From: Phocaeicola oris
Lineage (GTDB): Bacteria; Bacteroidota; Bacteroidia; Bacteroidales; Bacteroidaceae
NCBI RefSeq assembly: GCF_021295095.1
Contig: NZ_JAJLQX010000004.1
Span: forward strand, 1-64,000
Reading direction: 5' to 3'
Length of the DNA: 64,000 nt
The notes beneath the pieces are model-generated. The model made no database searches. It saw nothing but the letters and a program-made list of their open reading frames with translations, and was not told where the DNA came from. Position numbers and translations under genes: made by a program. Positions 18,658 to 28,211 of this stretch are shown here, in pieces. How positions within the stretch are numbered: the first letter of the stretch is position 1; the number at the start of each line of letters is the position of its first letter.

Positions 18658-18694
18658 TGATTATACAGATTGATAAACGATTAATCGAAAAGAA

Positions 18695-19240
18695 ATGAAA
18701 CAAGAAATAATTATAGCAGGATTCGGCGGTCAAGGGGTATTATCCATGGGCAAAATTTTAGCCTATTCAGGTCTAATGGAAGGAAAGGAAGTAACATGGA
18801 TGCCTGCATACGGTCCGGAACAGCGTGGTGGTACGGCAAATGTGACGGTTATCATCAGCGATGAACGAATCTCTTCACCTATATTAAGTCGATACGATAC
18901 AGCCGTCATTCTGAATCAGCCTTCACTCGAGAAATTTGAAAGCAAAGTGAAGCCGGGAGGCATTCTAATCTACGATGGTTACGGAATAATGAATCCGCCA
19001 ACAAGAAAAGACATCACCGTTTACCGCATTGATGCCATGGATGAGGCCAACGAGCGAGGACTTGCCAAGACATTTAATATGATTATCCTTGGCGGTTTGC
19101 TGAAAGTCCGTCCTATCGTGGCTATCGAAAGTGTCATTAAAGGTTTGCATAAGACACTACCGGAAAGACACTACGACTTAATTCCGGAAAATGAGAGTGC
19201 TATCCGTATTGGTATGGATATCATAAAAAAAGCTGAGTAA
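18695..19240 (+). CDS. korC: 2-oxoacid:ferredoxin oxidoreductase, gamma subunit
   Basis: 181-residue gamma subunit, Pfam POR-type. The N-terminal GFGGQGVLSMGKILAYSG is the hallmark glycine motif, and PAYGPEQRGGTANVTVIIS is conserved across gamma subunits. It is the last gene of the operon and is followed by an intrinsic terminator at 19256-19298. Confidence 0.94.
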   Translation: MKQEIIIAGFGGQGVLSMGKILAYSGLMEGKEVTWMPAYGPEQRGGTANVTVIISDERISSPILSRYDTAVILNQPSLEKFESKVKPGGILIYDGYGIMNPPTRKDITVYRIDAMDEANERGLAKTFNMIILGGLLKVRPIVAIESVIKGLHKTLPERHYDLIPENESAIRIGMDIIKKAE

Positions 19241-19255
19241 ATATTTACCGGTATT

Positions 19256-19298
19256 AAACAGAGTCGAAACATTCTTTTGCGCTTCGACTCTGTTTTTT
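19256..19298 (+). terminator. Intrinsic terminator after korC
   Basis: AACAGAGTCGAA pairs with TTCGACTCTGTT around a 14-nt loop, followed by a T run. It is a strong and perfect stem. Confidence 0.9.
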
Positions 19299-19412
19299 AT
19301 TATCTATTCTATTGCTTCGTATTATTAGCCTATCCTATCGGATTTAAGTATCCATCTAAGAAAATTAATCATTTTATAAGTTAATCTATCTGCTTTATAA
19401 TAACAACTAAGT

Positions 19413-19523
19413 GTGTCTCGATGGAAATGCATGTGTCTCACGCAGGTGGTGCACGTGAACCACGCACGTGGCGCACATGTCTCACGCAGGTAGTACACAT
19501 GTATCACGAGCGTGGTACACCTA
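19413..19523. repeat. 22-bp periodic intergenic array C (CACG type, about five units)
   Basis: Units starting at 19437, 19459, 19481 and 19503 repeat every 22 bp. A degenerate unit precedes them from about 19413: its GCATGTG end (19429) is exactly 22 bp from GCACGTG (19451). The core is YCACGCASGTGG and the linker is YGCACRTG, so each unit holds two dyads. The sequence differs from arrays A and B, but period and architecture are the same. Confidence 0.8.
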
Positions 19524-19636
19524 ATTGATTTTATAAATAAATTAAATCTTCAAATAAAAAACAAATAACACACGTTGCCGGAACATAAAATATGTGTATA
19601 AAATGACAATTTTTTGTTTGTAACTGTGATTTGATT

Positions 19637-19644
19637 TATCTTTG
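19637..19644 (+). promoter_or_regulatory. -7 promoter box for the porin gene
   Basis: TATCTTTG fits TAnnTTTG, 10 bp before the ATG at 19655. A TTTG at 19617-19620 is a possible -33 element, although the 16-nt spacing is short. Confidence 0.6.
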
Positions 19645-19654
19645 CAAACAAATT

Positions 19655-21784
19655 ATGAAAAGGATTTTCTTTTGTCTCATTATCAGTTTTCTGTGTTGCC
19701 AAATGAATGTGATGGCACAGCTGAATACCGGAGGCGGCTTTTCTTCAAGCGGGCAGTCGCTTGGTAACCGCGACCGCAATGGTACTCCTATTGATACGGC
19801 TGCTGTAACAGACGCAAGTACAATTCCTGTCGGCGTTCAGCAATGGAAAATAGACGAACGATTCGGTGACGTGACGGAAATTCCGGTCGACACCATTGAA
19901 CACATGTTTCAGAATACGAACATGAACGATGGTATGAAAGGACAATATAATCACTTGGGGAACCTTGGATCACCACGCTTAAACAGGATATTTTTCGATA
20001 GAAGAAATTATAGTGAAGAGTATTTTACCGACCCGTATGATATCATCTTTGTCCGCCCGCAAGACATGATTTTTACCAATACAAAGTCTCCCTTTACCAA
20101 TATTTCTTATTACAAAGAGTTTGATAGCCAGAACGGAGAAGAACGATTCAAATCATATTTTGCCATCAACGCGAACAAACGATTAAGTTTCGGATTTTAT
20201 GCTGATTATATATACGGCAGGGGGCATTACACCGACCAGTCGACCGCGCTGTTTAACGGAGGACTCTTCTCTTCCTACAGGTTTGGAAAGTATGAAATGC
20301 ACTTACTTATAAATCGTAACAACTACAAGATGTCGGAAAATGGTGGCATCTCCGACGACCGTTATATCACTAACCCACTGGATATGGCTGAAGGAAAGCG
20401 CCAATACAGATCGTACGACATACCTGTCAAGCTACAACAAATATGGAATCATAACTCGGGAAAGCATATTTTTCTGACACATCGCTATAGTCTGGGCTTG
20501 CATCGGGAACATGCCGACACGATAAAAGCGGATAGTTTAAGATTGTTGTTGCATACCGACACTATTCATACCGATTCCATCCGAATTATCCGTGAATTTG
20601 TTCCCGTAACCAGTTTCGTTCATACCGTACAATATGATACGAATAAGCGAAAATATTATTCCTATAATACATCGCAGAACGAAAAGTACTGGGAAAACAT
20701 GTATTTAGCAAATGATTCCATCGATAATACACGCTACATCTCTATCAAGAATACGTTCGCCATTGAACTTCGCGAAGGATTCAACAAATGGGCCCAAGCG
20801 GGACTTACCGCGTTTATCTCGCACCAGATGCGGAGTTATCATCTGCCCGACAGTATTTTTATCCATGATCTGCGTCAGCATACACGCTATAAAGAGAATA
20901 ACATTTCAATAGGAGGACAGTTGGCAAAGCGTGAAGGCAAAACTATACATTACTCGGCCTTAGGAGAATTCAATATCGCGGGTGAGAACTCAGGAGATTT
21001 AACATTAGAAGGTACAGCCGATTTAAATGTCCGTTTGTTTGGCGATACTGTGCGTTTAGATTTAATGGGATTCATGAAGAACAAGAAACCTATCTTCTAT
21101 TTCCGGCATTTTCATTCCAAGCACTATTGGTGGGATAATGAGGATTTAAGTAAAGAGACACGTACACATATCGAAGGAAAACTTTCATTCGATAAGCTTG
21201 GCACTACGTTACGGGCAGGAGTTGAGAATATAAAGAACTATACCTATTTAGCCAATACCGGTATTGTTAATCCGGATAACAAATCAAGTTATTTGAATAA
21301 TGCCGCGATTAAGCAACATAATGGTAATATACAAATATTAACTGCGCAGATTCAGCAAAACTTTCATTTAGGATTATTACACCTTGACGCAGAAGTTACC
21401 TACCAGAAATCGAGTGAGCAGAATATTCTCCCTCTTCCTGAGTTAAACTTATATGGTAATGTATATTTGCAAGGCACATTGGCAAAGAAAGTGTTGAAAT
21501 ACGAACTTGGAGCCGATGTCCGTTATTTTACCAAATATAACGCTCCGGATTATGCAGTAGCTATTGGGCAATACTATTTACAGAATCAGGATAATGCCGT
21601 ATCCATTGGCGGATACCCCATTATAAATGCCTATTTCAATATACACTTAAAACGTACCCGATTCTTCGTAATGTACTCACATATTAACCAAGGGTCCGGC
21701 AGTTCAAACTATTTCTTAGCGCCACATTACCCTATTAATCCGAAAATATTTAAGATCGGACTCTCTTGGAATTTCTTTGACTAA
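19655..21784 (+). CDS. Putative outer-membrane porin (Porin_10-like)
   Basis: 709-residue exported protein. The ATG at 19655 gives a signal peptide (MKRIFFCLIISFLCC... ending VMAQ), preferable to a TTG 24 bases earlier. The body has alternating hydrophobic and polar segments rich in aromatic residues, with Tyr and Phe at strand ends, and terminates in FKIGLSWNFFD, close to the aromatic C-terminus expected of a beta-barrel. The N-terminal region with WKIDERFGDVTEIPVDT and NHLGNLGSPRLNRIFFDR matches the family of long putative porins in Bacteroidetes. Transported substrate is unknown. The solute-binding protein gene follows after 17 bp. Confidence 0.7.
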   Translation: MKRIFFCLIISFLCCQMNVMAQLNTGGGFSSSGQSLGNRDRNGTPIDTAAVTDASTIPVGVQQWKIDERFGDVTEIPVDTIEHMFQNTNMNDGMKGQYNHLGNLGSPRLNRIFFDRRNYSEEYFTDPYDIIFVRPQDMIFTNTKSPFTNISYYKEFDSQNGEERFKSYFAINANKRLSFGFYADYIYGRGHYTDQSTALFNGGLFSSYRFGKYEMHLLINRNNYKMSENGGISDDRYITNPLDMAEGKRQYRSYDIPVKLQQIWNHNSGKHIFLTHRYSLGLHREHADTIKADSLRLLLHTDTIHTDSIRIIREFVPVTSFVHTVQYDTNKRKYYSYNTSQNEKYWENMYLANDSIDNTRYISIKNTFAIELREGFNKWAQAGLTAFISHQMRSYHLPDSIFIHDLRQHTRYKENNISIGGQLAKREGKTIHYSALGEFNIAGENSGDLTLEGTADLNVRLFGDTVRLDLMGFMKNKKPIFYFRHFHSKHYWWDNEDLSKETRTHIEGKLSFDKLGTTLRAGVENIKNYTYLANTGIVNPDNKSSYLNNAAIKQHNGNIQILTAQIQQNFHLGLLHLDAEVTYQKSSEQNILPLPELNLYGNVYLQGTLAKKVLKYELGADVRYFTKYNAPDYAVAIGQYYLQNQDNAVSIGGYPIINAYFNIHLKRTRFFVMYSHINQGSGSSNYFLAPHYPINPKIFKIGLSWNFFD

Positions 21785-21801
21785 ATCAAAATTTATTCGT
21801 C

Positions 21802-22662
21802 ATGAACGAACCTGCAAAACCTCAACGCGGACTCAAATATAAAAGATTTAAAAAAAGCTTATGGGTAGGATTTGCCATTTTTGCCGGAGTCCTTATTGGC
21901 AATCTATATAACGATATCATAGGAAGCAGGCATAAATATAAACCTCGAGACTATGCCGCAATAGTCAAGTCAGGGATTCTCAGAGCCGTTACGGAATATA
22001 ATTCCATCAGTTTCCACGTTGACGCCGATTCCGTCGATGGATTCCATTATGCCCTTCTGCAGACTTTTGCAAAGAGCAAAGGATTAAAATTAGAAGTTAC
22101 TCCGATAATGAGTTTTGAAGAACGTTTAAGAGGTGTTGTGGAAGGACGCTTTGACATTTTGGCAAATAGCACGACAATCACGACTGATTTACAAGATTCA
22201 CTCTTATTTACCCATCCTATACAGGTCAGTCGCCAAGTTCTGGTACAACGTAAAGCAAAGAATGAGGACGATACCACCTTTATAAAAAATCATCTGAACT
22301 TGGCAGAAAAGACCATTTACGTCGCAAAAGGGAGTCCTGTCATTGTGCGAATTCATAACTTAAGCAATGAAATCGGTGATAGCATAAAAGTAAAAGAGAT
22401 AGAAAAATATGGACCCGAGCAATTGTTAGCTTTAGTTTCAAACGGAGACATTGACTATGCCGTATGCGATGCAAATATAGCGAAAGCCTCATTGAAAGAC
22501 TTCCCGAATCTGGACGTCAGTATAGATATCAGTTTTTCCCAATTCTGCTCATGGGGAGTAAATAAAACGGCCTTTTCCTTACTCGACACACTGAATGTTT
22601 GGCTTGACAAATTTCTTAAAACACCTGACTTTAAGAAGCTTCAAGAAAAATACTTGCAATAG
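21802..22662 (+). CDS. Membrane-anchored substrate-binding protein (SBP_bac_3-like)
   Basis: 286-residue protein with one N-terminal transmembrane segment (about 20-38, WVGFAIFAGVLIGNLY) and a periplasmic domain of the family 3 solute-binding fold. Typical segments are GILRAVTEYNSISFHVD, GFHYALLQTFAKSKGLKLEV, EERLRGVVEGRFDILANSTT and FKKLQEKY at the end. This resembles the N-terminal half of MltF-type proteins, but no lytic transglycosylase domain follows. No ABC transporter genes are nearby, so sensing or scavenging rather than import is plausible. It is probably co-transcribed with the porin. Confidence 0.75.
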   Translation: MNEPAKPQRGLKYKRFKKSLWVGFAIFAGVLIGNLYNDIIGSRHKYKPRDYAAIVKSGILRAVTEYNSISFHVDADSVDGFHYALLQTFAKSKGLKLEVTPIMSFEERLRGVVEGRFDILANSTTITTDLQDSLLFTHPIQVSRQVLVQRKAKNEDDTTFIKNHLNLAEKTIYVAKGSPVIVRIHNLSNEIGDSIKVKEIEKYGPEQLLALVSNGDIDYAVCDANIAKASLKDFPNLDVSIDISFSQFCSWGVNKTAFSLLDTLNVWLDKFLKTPDFKKLQEKYLQ

Positions 22663-22688
22663 AACTTCATAAAGTTTGCGATTCTTGC

Positions 22689-22696
22689 TATCTTTG
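22689..22696 (+). promoter_or_regulatory. -7 promoter box for the oxidoreductase gene
   Basis: TATCTTTG fits TAnnTTTG, 38 bp upstream of the ATG at 22735, in the 72-bp spacer after the binding-protein gene. Confidence 0.55.
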
Positions 22697-22734
22697 CCCA
22701 TCAGAATAAGGTAAAATCACTTATAAGGATAACT

Positions 22735-23724
22735 ATGGAACCATTGAAGACTGTAAATTGGGGATTTATTGGTTGCGGTGTGGTCACAGAAAAAAAGAGT
22801 GGCCCTGCATTTTCTATGATTGACGGATCACGCGTTATAGCTGTTATGAGCCGCGACAAAGAAAAAGCAGAATCATACGCAAAACGGCATAACATTCCTC
22901 GTTGGTACTCCGACCCGTTAGAGTTAATTGACGATGAAGAGGTGAATGCTATCTATATTGCTACTCCGCCATCTTCGCATGCTACGTTTGCTATCATGGC
23001 CATGAAAGCCGGTAAAGCAGTTTACATAGAAAAGCCTATGGCTGCCAGTTATGAGGATTGCAGCCGTATCAACAGAATTTCAAAAGAGACAGGAATTCCT
23101 TGCTTTATAGCTTATTACCGTCGTTATCTTCCTTATTTTCAAAAAGTAAGAAAAATCATTGAGGACGGAGAAATAGGAAATGTCATCAATATACAAATCC
23201 GATTTGCCCAACCTCCAAGAGATTTGGATTATAATAGTACCAATCTGCCTTGGCGTGTTCAACCGGATATAGCCGGTGGTGGATATTTTTATGACTTAGC
23301 GCCACATCAGTTAGATTTATTGCAAGATATGTTCGGCTGCATTCTTGAAGCTGAAGGATATAAGAGCAATCGTGGAAGATTATATAATGCTGAAGATACA
23401 GTAAGTGCTTGCTTCAAATTCGAATCCGGTCTACCGGGGTCCGGTTCCTGGTGCTTTGTGGCACATGAATCAGCAAAAGAAGATAGAATAGAAATTATCG
23501 GAGATAAAGGTATGCTTAGTTTCTCGGTTTATACTTACGATCCGATTGAGCTCCATACAGAAAGAGGAAAGGAAGAATTCTGCCCGTCAAATCCACCACA
23601 TGTCCAATTGCCATTGATCAAGAACGTTGTAGAACATCTGCAAGGCAAAGCAATCTGCACATGCGATAATATCAGCGCAACTCCTACCAATTGGGTTATG
23701 GATCGTATCTTAAGTAAAATCTAA
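22735..23724 (+). CDS. Gfo/Idh/MocA-family oxidoreductase
   Basis: 329-residue NAD(P)-dependent oxidoreductase acting on a sugar or cyclitol-type substrate. The Rossmann domain has WGFIGCGVVTEKKSGPA near residue 10, AIYIATPPSSHATFA, and the EKP motif in YIEKPMAASYEDC. The C-terminal alpha/beta domain contains the catalytic-type histidine in DLAPHQLDLLQD. Length and order are normal. Substrate unknown. The neighbour downstream starts 7 bp after the stop and is an unrelated envelope protein. Confidence 0.88.
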   Translation: MEPLKTVNWGFIGCGVVTEKKSGPAFSMIDGSRVIAVMSRDKEKAESYAKRHNIPRWYSDPLELIDDEEVNAIYIATPPSSHATFAIMAMKAGKAVYIEKPMAASYEDCSRINRISKETGIPCFIAYYRRYLPYFQKVRKIIEDGEIGNVINIQIRFAQPPRDLDYNSTNLPWRVQPDIAGGGYFYDLAPHQLDLLQDMFGCILEAEGYKSNRGRLYNAEDTVSACFKFESGLPGSGSWCFVAHESAKEDRIEIIGDKGMLSFSVYTYDPIELHTERGKEEFCPSNPPHVQLPLIKNVVEHLQGKAICTCDNISATPTNWVMDRILSKI

Positions 23725-23731
23725 TCTATCA

Positions 23732-24925
23732 ATGATTACCCTCCGACGCATTAGATTACTTTTCATATTACTACTATTTTGCATTTTGAATTCAAATGCT
23801 CAAAATGTAAGGGATAGTATTCCCAATACGTCAATCGATACTGTCGCTACCCCCCGACATTTTATAAAACAAGGCAATACCGCAAAGAAAGACTACAATT
23901 TAACAAAAGAAGTAACTCGAACTTGGCGTCATACACGACGAAAGATTAAAAAAGAAATAAAAGAAATAAATGCCATTGACACCACTTATATTTCTCCAAA
24001 CAAATATAATTTGGCATTTATGTTAGAACGTAGTTTCTGGTACGAGAACTGTATCATTGGTGGAACAACTAATGAGAGCAGACAAAACATCGTATTTGCT
24101 CCTAACCCAGACAGAAAGTTAGGAATTTATTTCGGCTGGCGATGGATATTTCTCGGCTATACATTCGATTTAAATGATGTGTTTGGCAAAAATAAGAAAG
24201 ATACCAAAAATAAAAAAGAGTTTGAACTGAGTATTTATAGCTCTCGTTTTGGAGTGGACTTATATTGGCGAAAAACCGGTAGTAACTTTAAAATTCGTTC
24301 GACAAGCGGATTTGAACTGACAGAAAATGAGAAAAGTTATTTGGGAAATTTCAACGGATTGGAGTGTAATGTGAAAGGATTAAACGCATACTGGATTTTT
24401 AACTATAAAAAATTCTCCTACCCTGCCGTATACAGTCAATCAACTAATCAACGAAAAAGCGCAGGATCTTTGATGGCCGGCTTTTCATATACACAGAACC
24501 ATTATACATTCGACTACACTCAACTGCCTATGTCCATATTGGGACAACTGAACAATGCCATGATGATTAACGAGGAAAAGTATTCAAATTATAGTATCAA
24601 CATAGGCTACGGATATAATTGGGTATTCGCCAAGAATTGTGTAGTGAATCTTTCTCTATCTCCGGCCATCGCTTATAAAAAAGCGAAAACATATAGTAAT
24701 GAAGAAAATGGAGTTCCACAGAATATATTAAAATTCAAATGGCTTAAGGAAGTTAATCTTGACTTAATAGGTCGTACCGGAATTGTTTGGAACAATAGCA
24801 AATACTTCATAGGAGGTTCGGTTCTCTTCCATTCATATAATTATAAACGCGAAAGCTTCTCGGTTACAAATAACTATATCACAGCCCGTATTTATGCCGG
24901 ATTCAATTTCTGGAAAAAGAAATAA
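23732..24925 (+). CDS. DUF4421-domain exported protein
   Basis: 397-residue protein with a signal peptide (LLFILLLFCILNSNAQ). It fits DUF4421, a Bacteroidetes family of probable outer-membrane beta-barrels: NKYNLAFMLERSFWYENCIIGG, FAPNPDRKLGIYFGWRWIFLGYTFDL and a C-terminal ITARIYAGFNFWKKK. Repeating amphipathic strands with aromatic girdles are evident through the second half. Function unknown. It ends close to a hairpin at 24929-24951 shared with the convergent gene. Confidence 0.75.
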   Translation: MITLRRIRLLFILLLFCILNSNAQNVRDSIPNTSIDTVATPRHFIKQGNTAKKDYNLTKEVTRTWRHTRRKIKKEIKEINAIDTTYISPNKYNLAFMLERSFWYENCIIGGTTNESRQNIVFAPNPDRKLGIYFGWRWIFLGYTFDLNDVFGKNKKDTKNKKEFELSIYSSRFGVDLYWRKTGSNFKIRSTSGFELTENEKSYLGNFNGLECNVKGLNAYWIFNYKKFSYPAVYSQSTNQRKSAGSLMAGFSYTQNHYTFDYTQLPMSILGQLNNAMMINEEKYSNYSINIGYGYNWVFAKNCVVNLSLSPAIAYKKAKTYSNEENGVPQNILKFKWLKEVNLDLIGRTGIVWNNSKYFIGGSVLFHSYNYKRESFSVTNNYITARIYAGFNFWKKK

Positions 24926-24928
24926 ATA

Positions 24929-24953
24929 AGGATGACCACAAAGGCCATCCTCC
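24929..24953. terminator. Hairpin between convergent genes
   Basis: AGGATGACC pairs with GGCCATCCT (one mismatch) around a 5-nt loop, with an A run on one side. It is a likely terminator for the minus-strand gene's opposite neighbour, and weaker for the reverse direction. Confidence 0.5.
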
Positions 24954-24997
24954 TAAAAAACATCAATGAAAAATGTTATTATGTTGTTCTTATGCTA

Positions 24998-26641
24998 TTA
25001 AAAGTGCACCCCTATTGTGAAAAGTAATTGATGACGAGAAAAGTCAACATCCGTATAAGGAAGATAAACTTTGTCTACAGTATCATCAAATGGAGAAAAC
25101 TTTGCTTTATACATATCATACTTGTACGCTAAGTCAGCATAAATCACATTACCACGGTAACCGATTCCACAAGTAATAGTATGCTTGTCTTTTGAATTCA
25201 TCCATGCTGTATTTGTACTATAAGGAGCCAACGCATTATAAGCATCCTTATTAAAAGCAGCAGTAGAATAATTATAACCGGCACGAAGACTGAAAGCAGG
25301 AATCACACGATATTCAACACCTACTCTTGCAATATGAACGCCTTTCAGATAATCCTTAACACTTGATTGATCGCCCAATTCATAACCATCAGTATCTTTT
25401 AACTTACTTGTGCCATAATCAGAATATTCATACTCTGCGCCAATTGCAACTGAACGACCAATAGTAGTACCCATATTCACATTGAACTTCCACGGAGTCT
25501 CCACACGATAATCGTAAGTCAAATAATCAGGATTCAAGTAGTCACTCAAGACCTCAGGAGATACCGGTTTCAACTCACGATTATGAAAAGCTACAATATC
25601 AGATGAAATTTTCGCATTATAAGATTCAGTCAAATCATACCATGTAGGAGTATGGATCGCGATACCGAAACGAAATGGAGAATCCTCCAACGGACGGAAA
25701 ATAGCGCCTAACTTCAAATCAACACCCGTACCCTCCAACTTATAATCATTCTCAAGAGTATATCCGCCATTCTTAACAGGTGTATCACCTTCCTGTTTAA
25801 TAGAATAGATTCCACCATCAGAGCCTTGGAAACCAATCAGATTCTCTGTATAAGAAGAATAACGAGAATAATTCAAGTCGTATATGCCCATTGTCACTCC
25901 CAAGTAAACACGGTCGTTCAAGTTAAAAGCGACATTGAAATCGTATGTATTGATTCCACCCTCTACTTTATGATAATAATTGTTATTAGCTCCATTCCAT
26001 CCCGCAGGACTGTTATATCCAAGAGAACTATTAGACTCCCAACCGACCAGACCTGAACGAATTCCCATCAAGCCAAGCACTGAGAAATTTTTGTAATCAC
26101 TCTGAGAATATGGATTACCCTTCGATTCAAAGATTGCGTTCAACTGGCTTTCATTGATACCAGCTTTTCCCAAGTTATTAGCTAACTGCCAAGTCTGAGA
26201 ATAACCATCTAAATCACCACCGGCTTCAAAAAGCTGATTAAAGTTACGACCTTTGTGATAGTTAAACGCAAAATTTACATATCTCAAAGTTGTCGTATTG
26301 CCTATCTTATTGCTATATACAAAACCTATCTGATCAAAAGACGCACGAGTTTTATCCTGACTTATCTTTGTTCCGTTGAAAGTAGCGTCCGCCATGGTTT
26401 TATTAAAGCCAAAAGAAGTAGAAATATCATTACTCCTGAATATGGCAATACCGGCCGGATTCGTACTGATAGTAGATATATCTCCTCCTAAAGCGCCCAT
26501 AGCGCCCCCCATACCCACAAAACGAGCTGTACCATTTAGTTCATTGCTGATTACACGTTCCGCGTCATACAAGTTTTGTGCGTCTATTGTTGATACGGAT
26601 AACAACATAGAAACTGCTATTATCAATTTATTCTTATTCAT
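24998..26641 (-). CDS. FadL/OmpP1-like outer-membrane transport protein
   Basis: 547-residue outer-membrane beta-barrel protein. The start at MNKNKLIIAVSM gives a proper signal peptide ending IDAQ; an in-frame start 27 bases upstream adds a non-signal leader. The mature N-terminus with GTARFVGMGGAMGALGGDISTISTNPAGIAIFRS is typical of the FadL/TodX/OmpP1 family, where Asn-Pro-Ala-Gly forms the hatch region. The C-terminus, FSRHQLLFTIGVHF, is a barrel-closing strand. The likely role is uptake of hydrophobic compounds. It is separated by 66 bp from the W/Y/G-rich gene upstream, on the same strand. Confidence 0.82.
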   Translation of the reverse strand: MNKNKLIIAVSMLLSVSTIDAQNLYDAERVISNELNGTARFVGMGGAMGALGGDISTISTNPAGIAIFRSNDISTSFGFNKTMADATFNGTKISQDKTRASFDQIGFVYSNKIGNTTTLRYVNFAFNYHKGRNFNQLFEAGGDLDGYSQTWQLANNLGKAGINESQLNAIFESKGNPYSQSDYKNFSVLGLMGIRSGLVGWESNSSLGYNSPAGWNGANNNYYHKVEGGINTYDFNVAFNLNDRVYLGVTMGIYDLNYSRYSSYTENLIGFQGSDGGIYSIKQEGDTPVKNGGYTLENDYKLEGTGVDLKLGAIFRPLEDSPFRFGIAIHTPTWYDLTESYNAKISSDIVAFHNRELKPVSPEVLSDYLNPDYLTYDYRVETPWKFNVNMGTTIGRSVAIGAEYEYSDYGTSKLKDTDGYELGDQSSVKDYLKGVHIARVGVEYRVIPAFSLRAGYNYSTAAFNKDAYNALAPYSTNTAWMNSKDKHTITCGIGYRGNVIYADLAYKYDMYKAKFSPFDDTVDKVYLPYTDVDFSRHQLLFTIGVHF

Positions 26642-26707
26642 TTCAAGCAAATTTAATATAACAGACAATTTATTTAATTCATGCTAATACAAACGATCTT
26701 TTTTTAG

Positions 26708-28120
26708 TTATCGGCTACGTGACCCACCTCCAGAAGAACGACTTCCACCACTGAAACTGCCACCTGATGAACGGCTACTACCAAAGCTGCCACCCGATGA
26801 ACGGGTACTACTGCCAAAACTACCACTTGATGATCGAGAATAGCCACTACTATTATTAGATGAACGGGGTACACCCGGAGAATAGGAACGACTATTGCCG
26901 CCACTATTAGAAGAACGACTATATGCTCCTCTTTCAGCTGCTCCGCTATAGCTGCCACCTACACTCGAACGGGTACTGCTCGGACGATTATAAGTCCCAC
27001 TGTTCGAACGGGTATAACCCGAATTTCCATTATTAATAATGCTACCACCTGTTCTTGAACGGCTGCCGGAAGAGCGAACCGATCCGTCATTCGTATTTCC
27101 AGATACTACACGACCACTATAATTGCCACTTCTCGTATAAGTACCGGAAGCAGAGTTACGAGTTCTGTAATCCTGCGCGCTTCTACCGTTACTATAATTA
27201 GAAGAACGGTCACGAGTAGCAGGAGTACCTTGACTAAAGCGAGTTGCTCTCGTATAACCGGAATTATCACGTCTGTAGTTATTGACATATCGATCGCTAT
27301 GGATACCGGATCTCATTTTACTTGAGCCATTCCAGCCCCAGCCGCCCCAATAGCCATGATGCCCCCAGCCTGCATAATGGTAGTAATAAGGACTGCTCCA
27401 GCCCCAGTAGCTTCCCCAGCCACCGTACCAACCACTATACCAGCTTCCATACCAGCCTCCATAGTACCAAGGATCATACCATCCGTAATGCCAAGGAGTT
27501 GAATACCAACTGCTATAATACCAAGGAGATCCCCATCCCCATCCATAATTATAACGCCAGTCCCACCATAAACGATTCGTATATGTAGGAAAAGCATAAG
27601 CATAAAAATCATCGACATAAACGTTCCATTCCCACGAAGGAAGCATATAAATCATATCCCAATATAACGGACTACTTATCGGAACAGCAAAACGAGGATG
27701 ATGGAAACGAACAATTCTCATTGCATAATCGTAATCACTTTGAGAACCTTCAAAACCATTGACCCACTCCCCACGTTCTCCTACAGGCTTTTCTTCTATG
27801 TACAAAGTGTCATTGTCCATAGAAAAGTTATTGTCGCGCGAAGTATAACGGCGATTGTATTCGTCAACATCACGAGTATAGCCATTTCGGTCGTTAATAA
27901 CAGTACGATTACTATTTGCGCCACTATTATTATAAACATTCGAAATAGAGTTCGTGGTTGGACGATGAGATTCTGTTTTAGTCACCTCAGTAGTCTTTAC
28001 CGCTGACTTAGTTTCAGTATTCTTCTTAGGGATGAAATAGAGGTCATCGTTCACATCCTGAGCAATCGCCAAAATAGGCAAACTCATCATCAAAAGTGAA
28101 GTTAAAACAATCTTTTTCAT
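26708..28120 (-). CDS. Exported low-complexity W/Y/G and S/R/G-rich protein
   Basis: 470-residue protein of unknown function. It has a signal peptide ending AIAQ, a polar region (about 20-130), then a globular-looking stretch with DYAMRIVRFHHPRFAVPISSPLYWD. Residues about 165-270 are extremely rich in Trp, Tyr and Gly (repeated GWYG, WYSSWY and GWGW types). From about 275 to the end the chain is Ser/Gly/Arg/Asn-rich with repeats of the RSSGGSFG and GYTRSNSG kind, ending GGGSRSR. Such composition suggests an extended, possibly self-associating surface protein. The frame is clean and the codons are normal, so it is not an artefact. A -7 box lies at 28164-28171. Confidence 0.7.
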   Translation of the reverse strand: MKKIVLTSLLMMSLPILAIAQDVNDDLYFIPKKNTETKSAVKTTEVTKTESHRPTTNSISNVYNNSGANSNRTVINDRNGYTRDVDEYNRRYTSRDNNFSMDNDTLYIEEKPVGERGEWVNGFEGSQSDYDYAMRIVRFHHPRFAVPISSPLYWDMIYMLPSWEWNVYVDDFYAYAFPTYTNRLWWDWRYNYGWGWGSPWYYSSWYSTPWHYGWYDPWYYGGWYGSWYSGWYGGWGSYWGWSSPYYYHYAGWGHHGYWGGWGWNGSSKMRSGIHSDRYVNNYRRDNSGYTRATRFSQGTPATRDRSSNYSNGRSAQDYRTRNSASGTYTRSGNYSGRVVSGNTNDGSVRSSGSRSRTGGSIINNGNSGYTRSNSGTYNRPSSTRSSVGGSYSGAAERGAYSRSSNSGGNSRSYSPGVPRSSNNSSGYSRSSSGSFGSSTRSSGGSFGSSRSSGGSFSGGSRSSGGGSRSR

Positions 28121-28163
28121 ACGCTATTTTTTTAAAATGTTATTATTCGCTTTTTCTCTTTCA

Positions 28164-28171
28164 CAAAAATA
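28164..28171 (-). promoter_or_regulatory. -7 promoter box (minus strand) for the W/Y/G-rich gene
   Basis: CAAAAATA on the plus strand reads TATTTTTG on the minus strand, 43 bp before the start codon. Confidence 0.5.
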
Positions 28172-28211
28172 AATAAAGAAAAATAGCCTCAAAAAAGAAA
28201 ATCCCTACTTT

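Larger units (their letters stand above)
19241..19654. other. Gene-free gap: terminator, 22-bp array, porin promoter
   Basis: The 414-bp gap contains the korC terminator, the GC-rich 22-bp array C (19413-19523) and a -7 box at 19637-19644. Between 19300 and 19410 I see nothing beyond AT-rich DNA. Confidence 0.8.
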
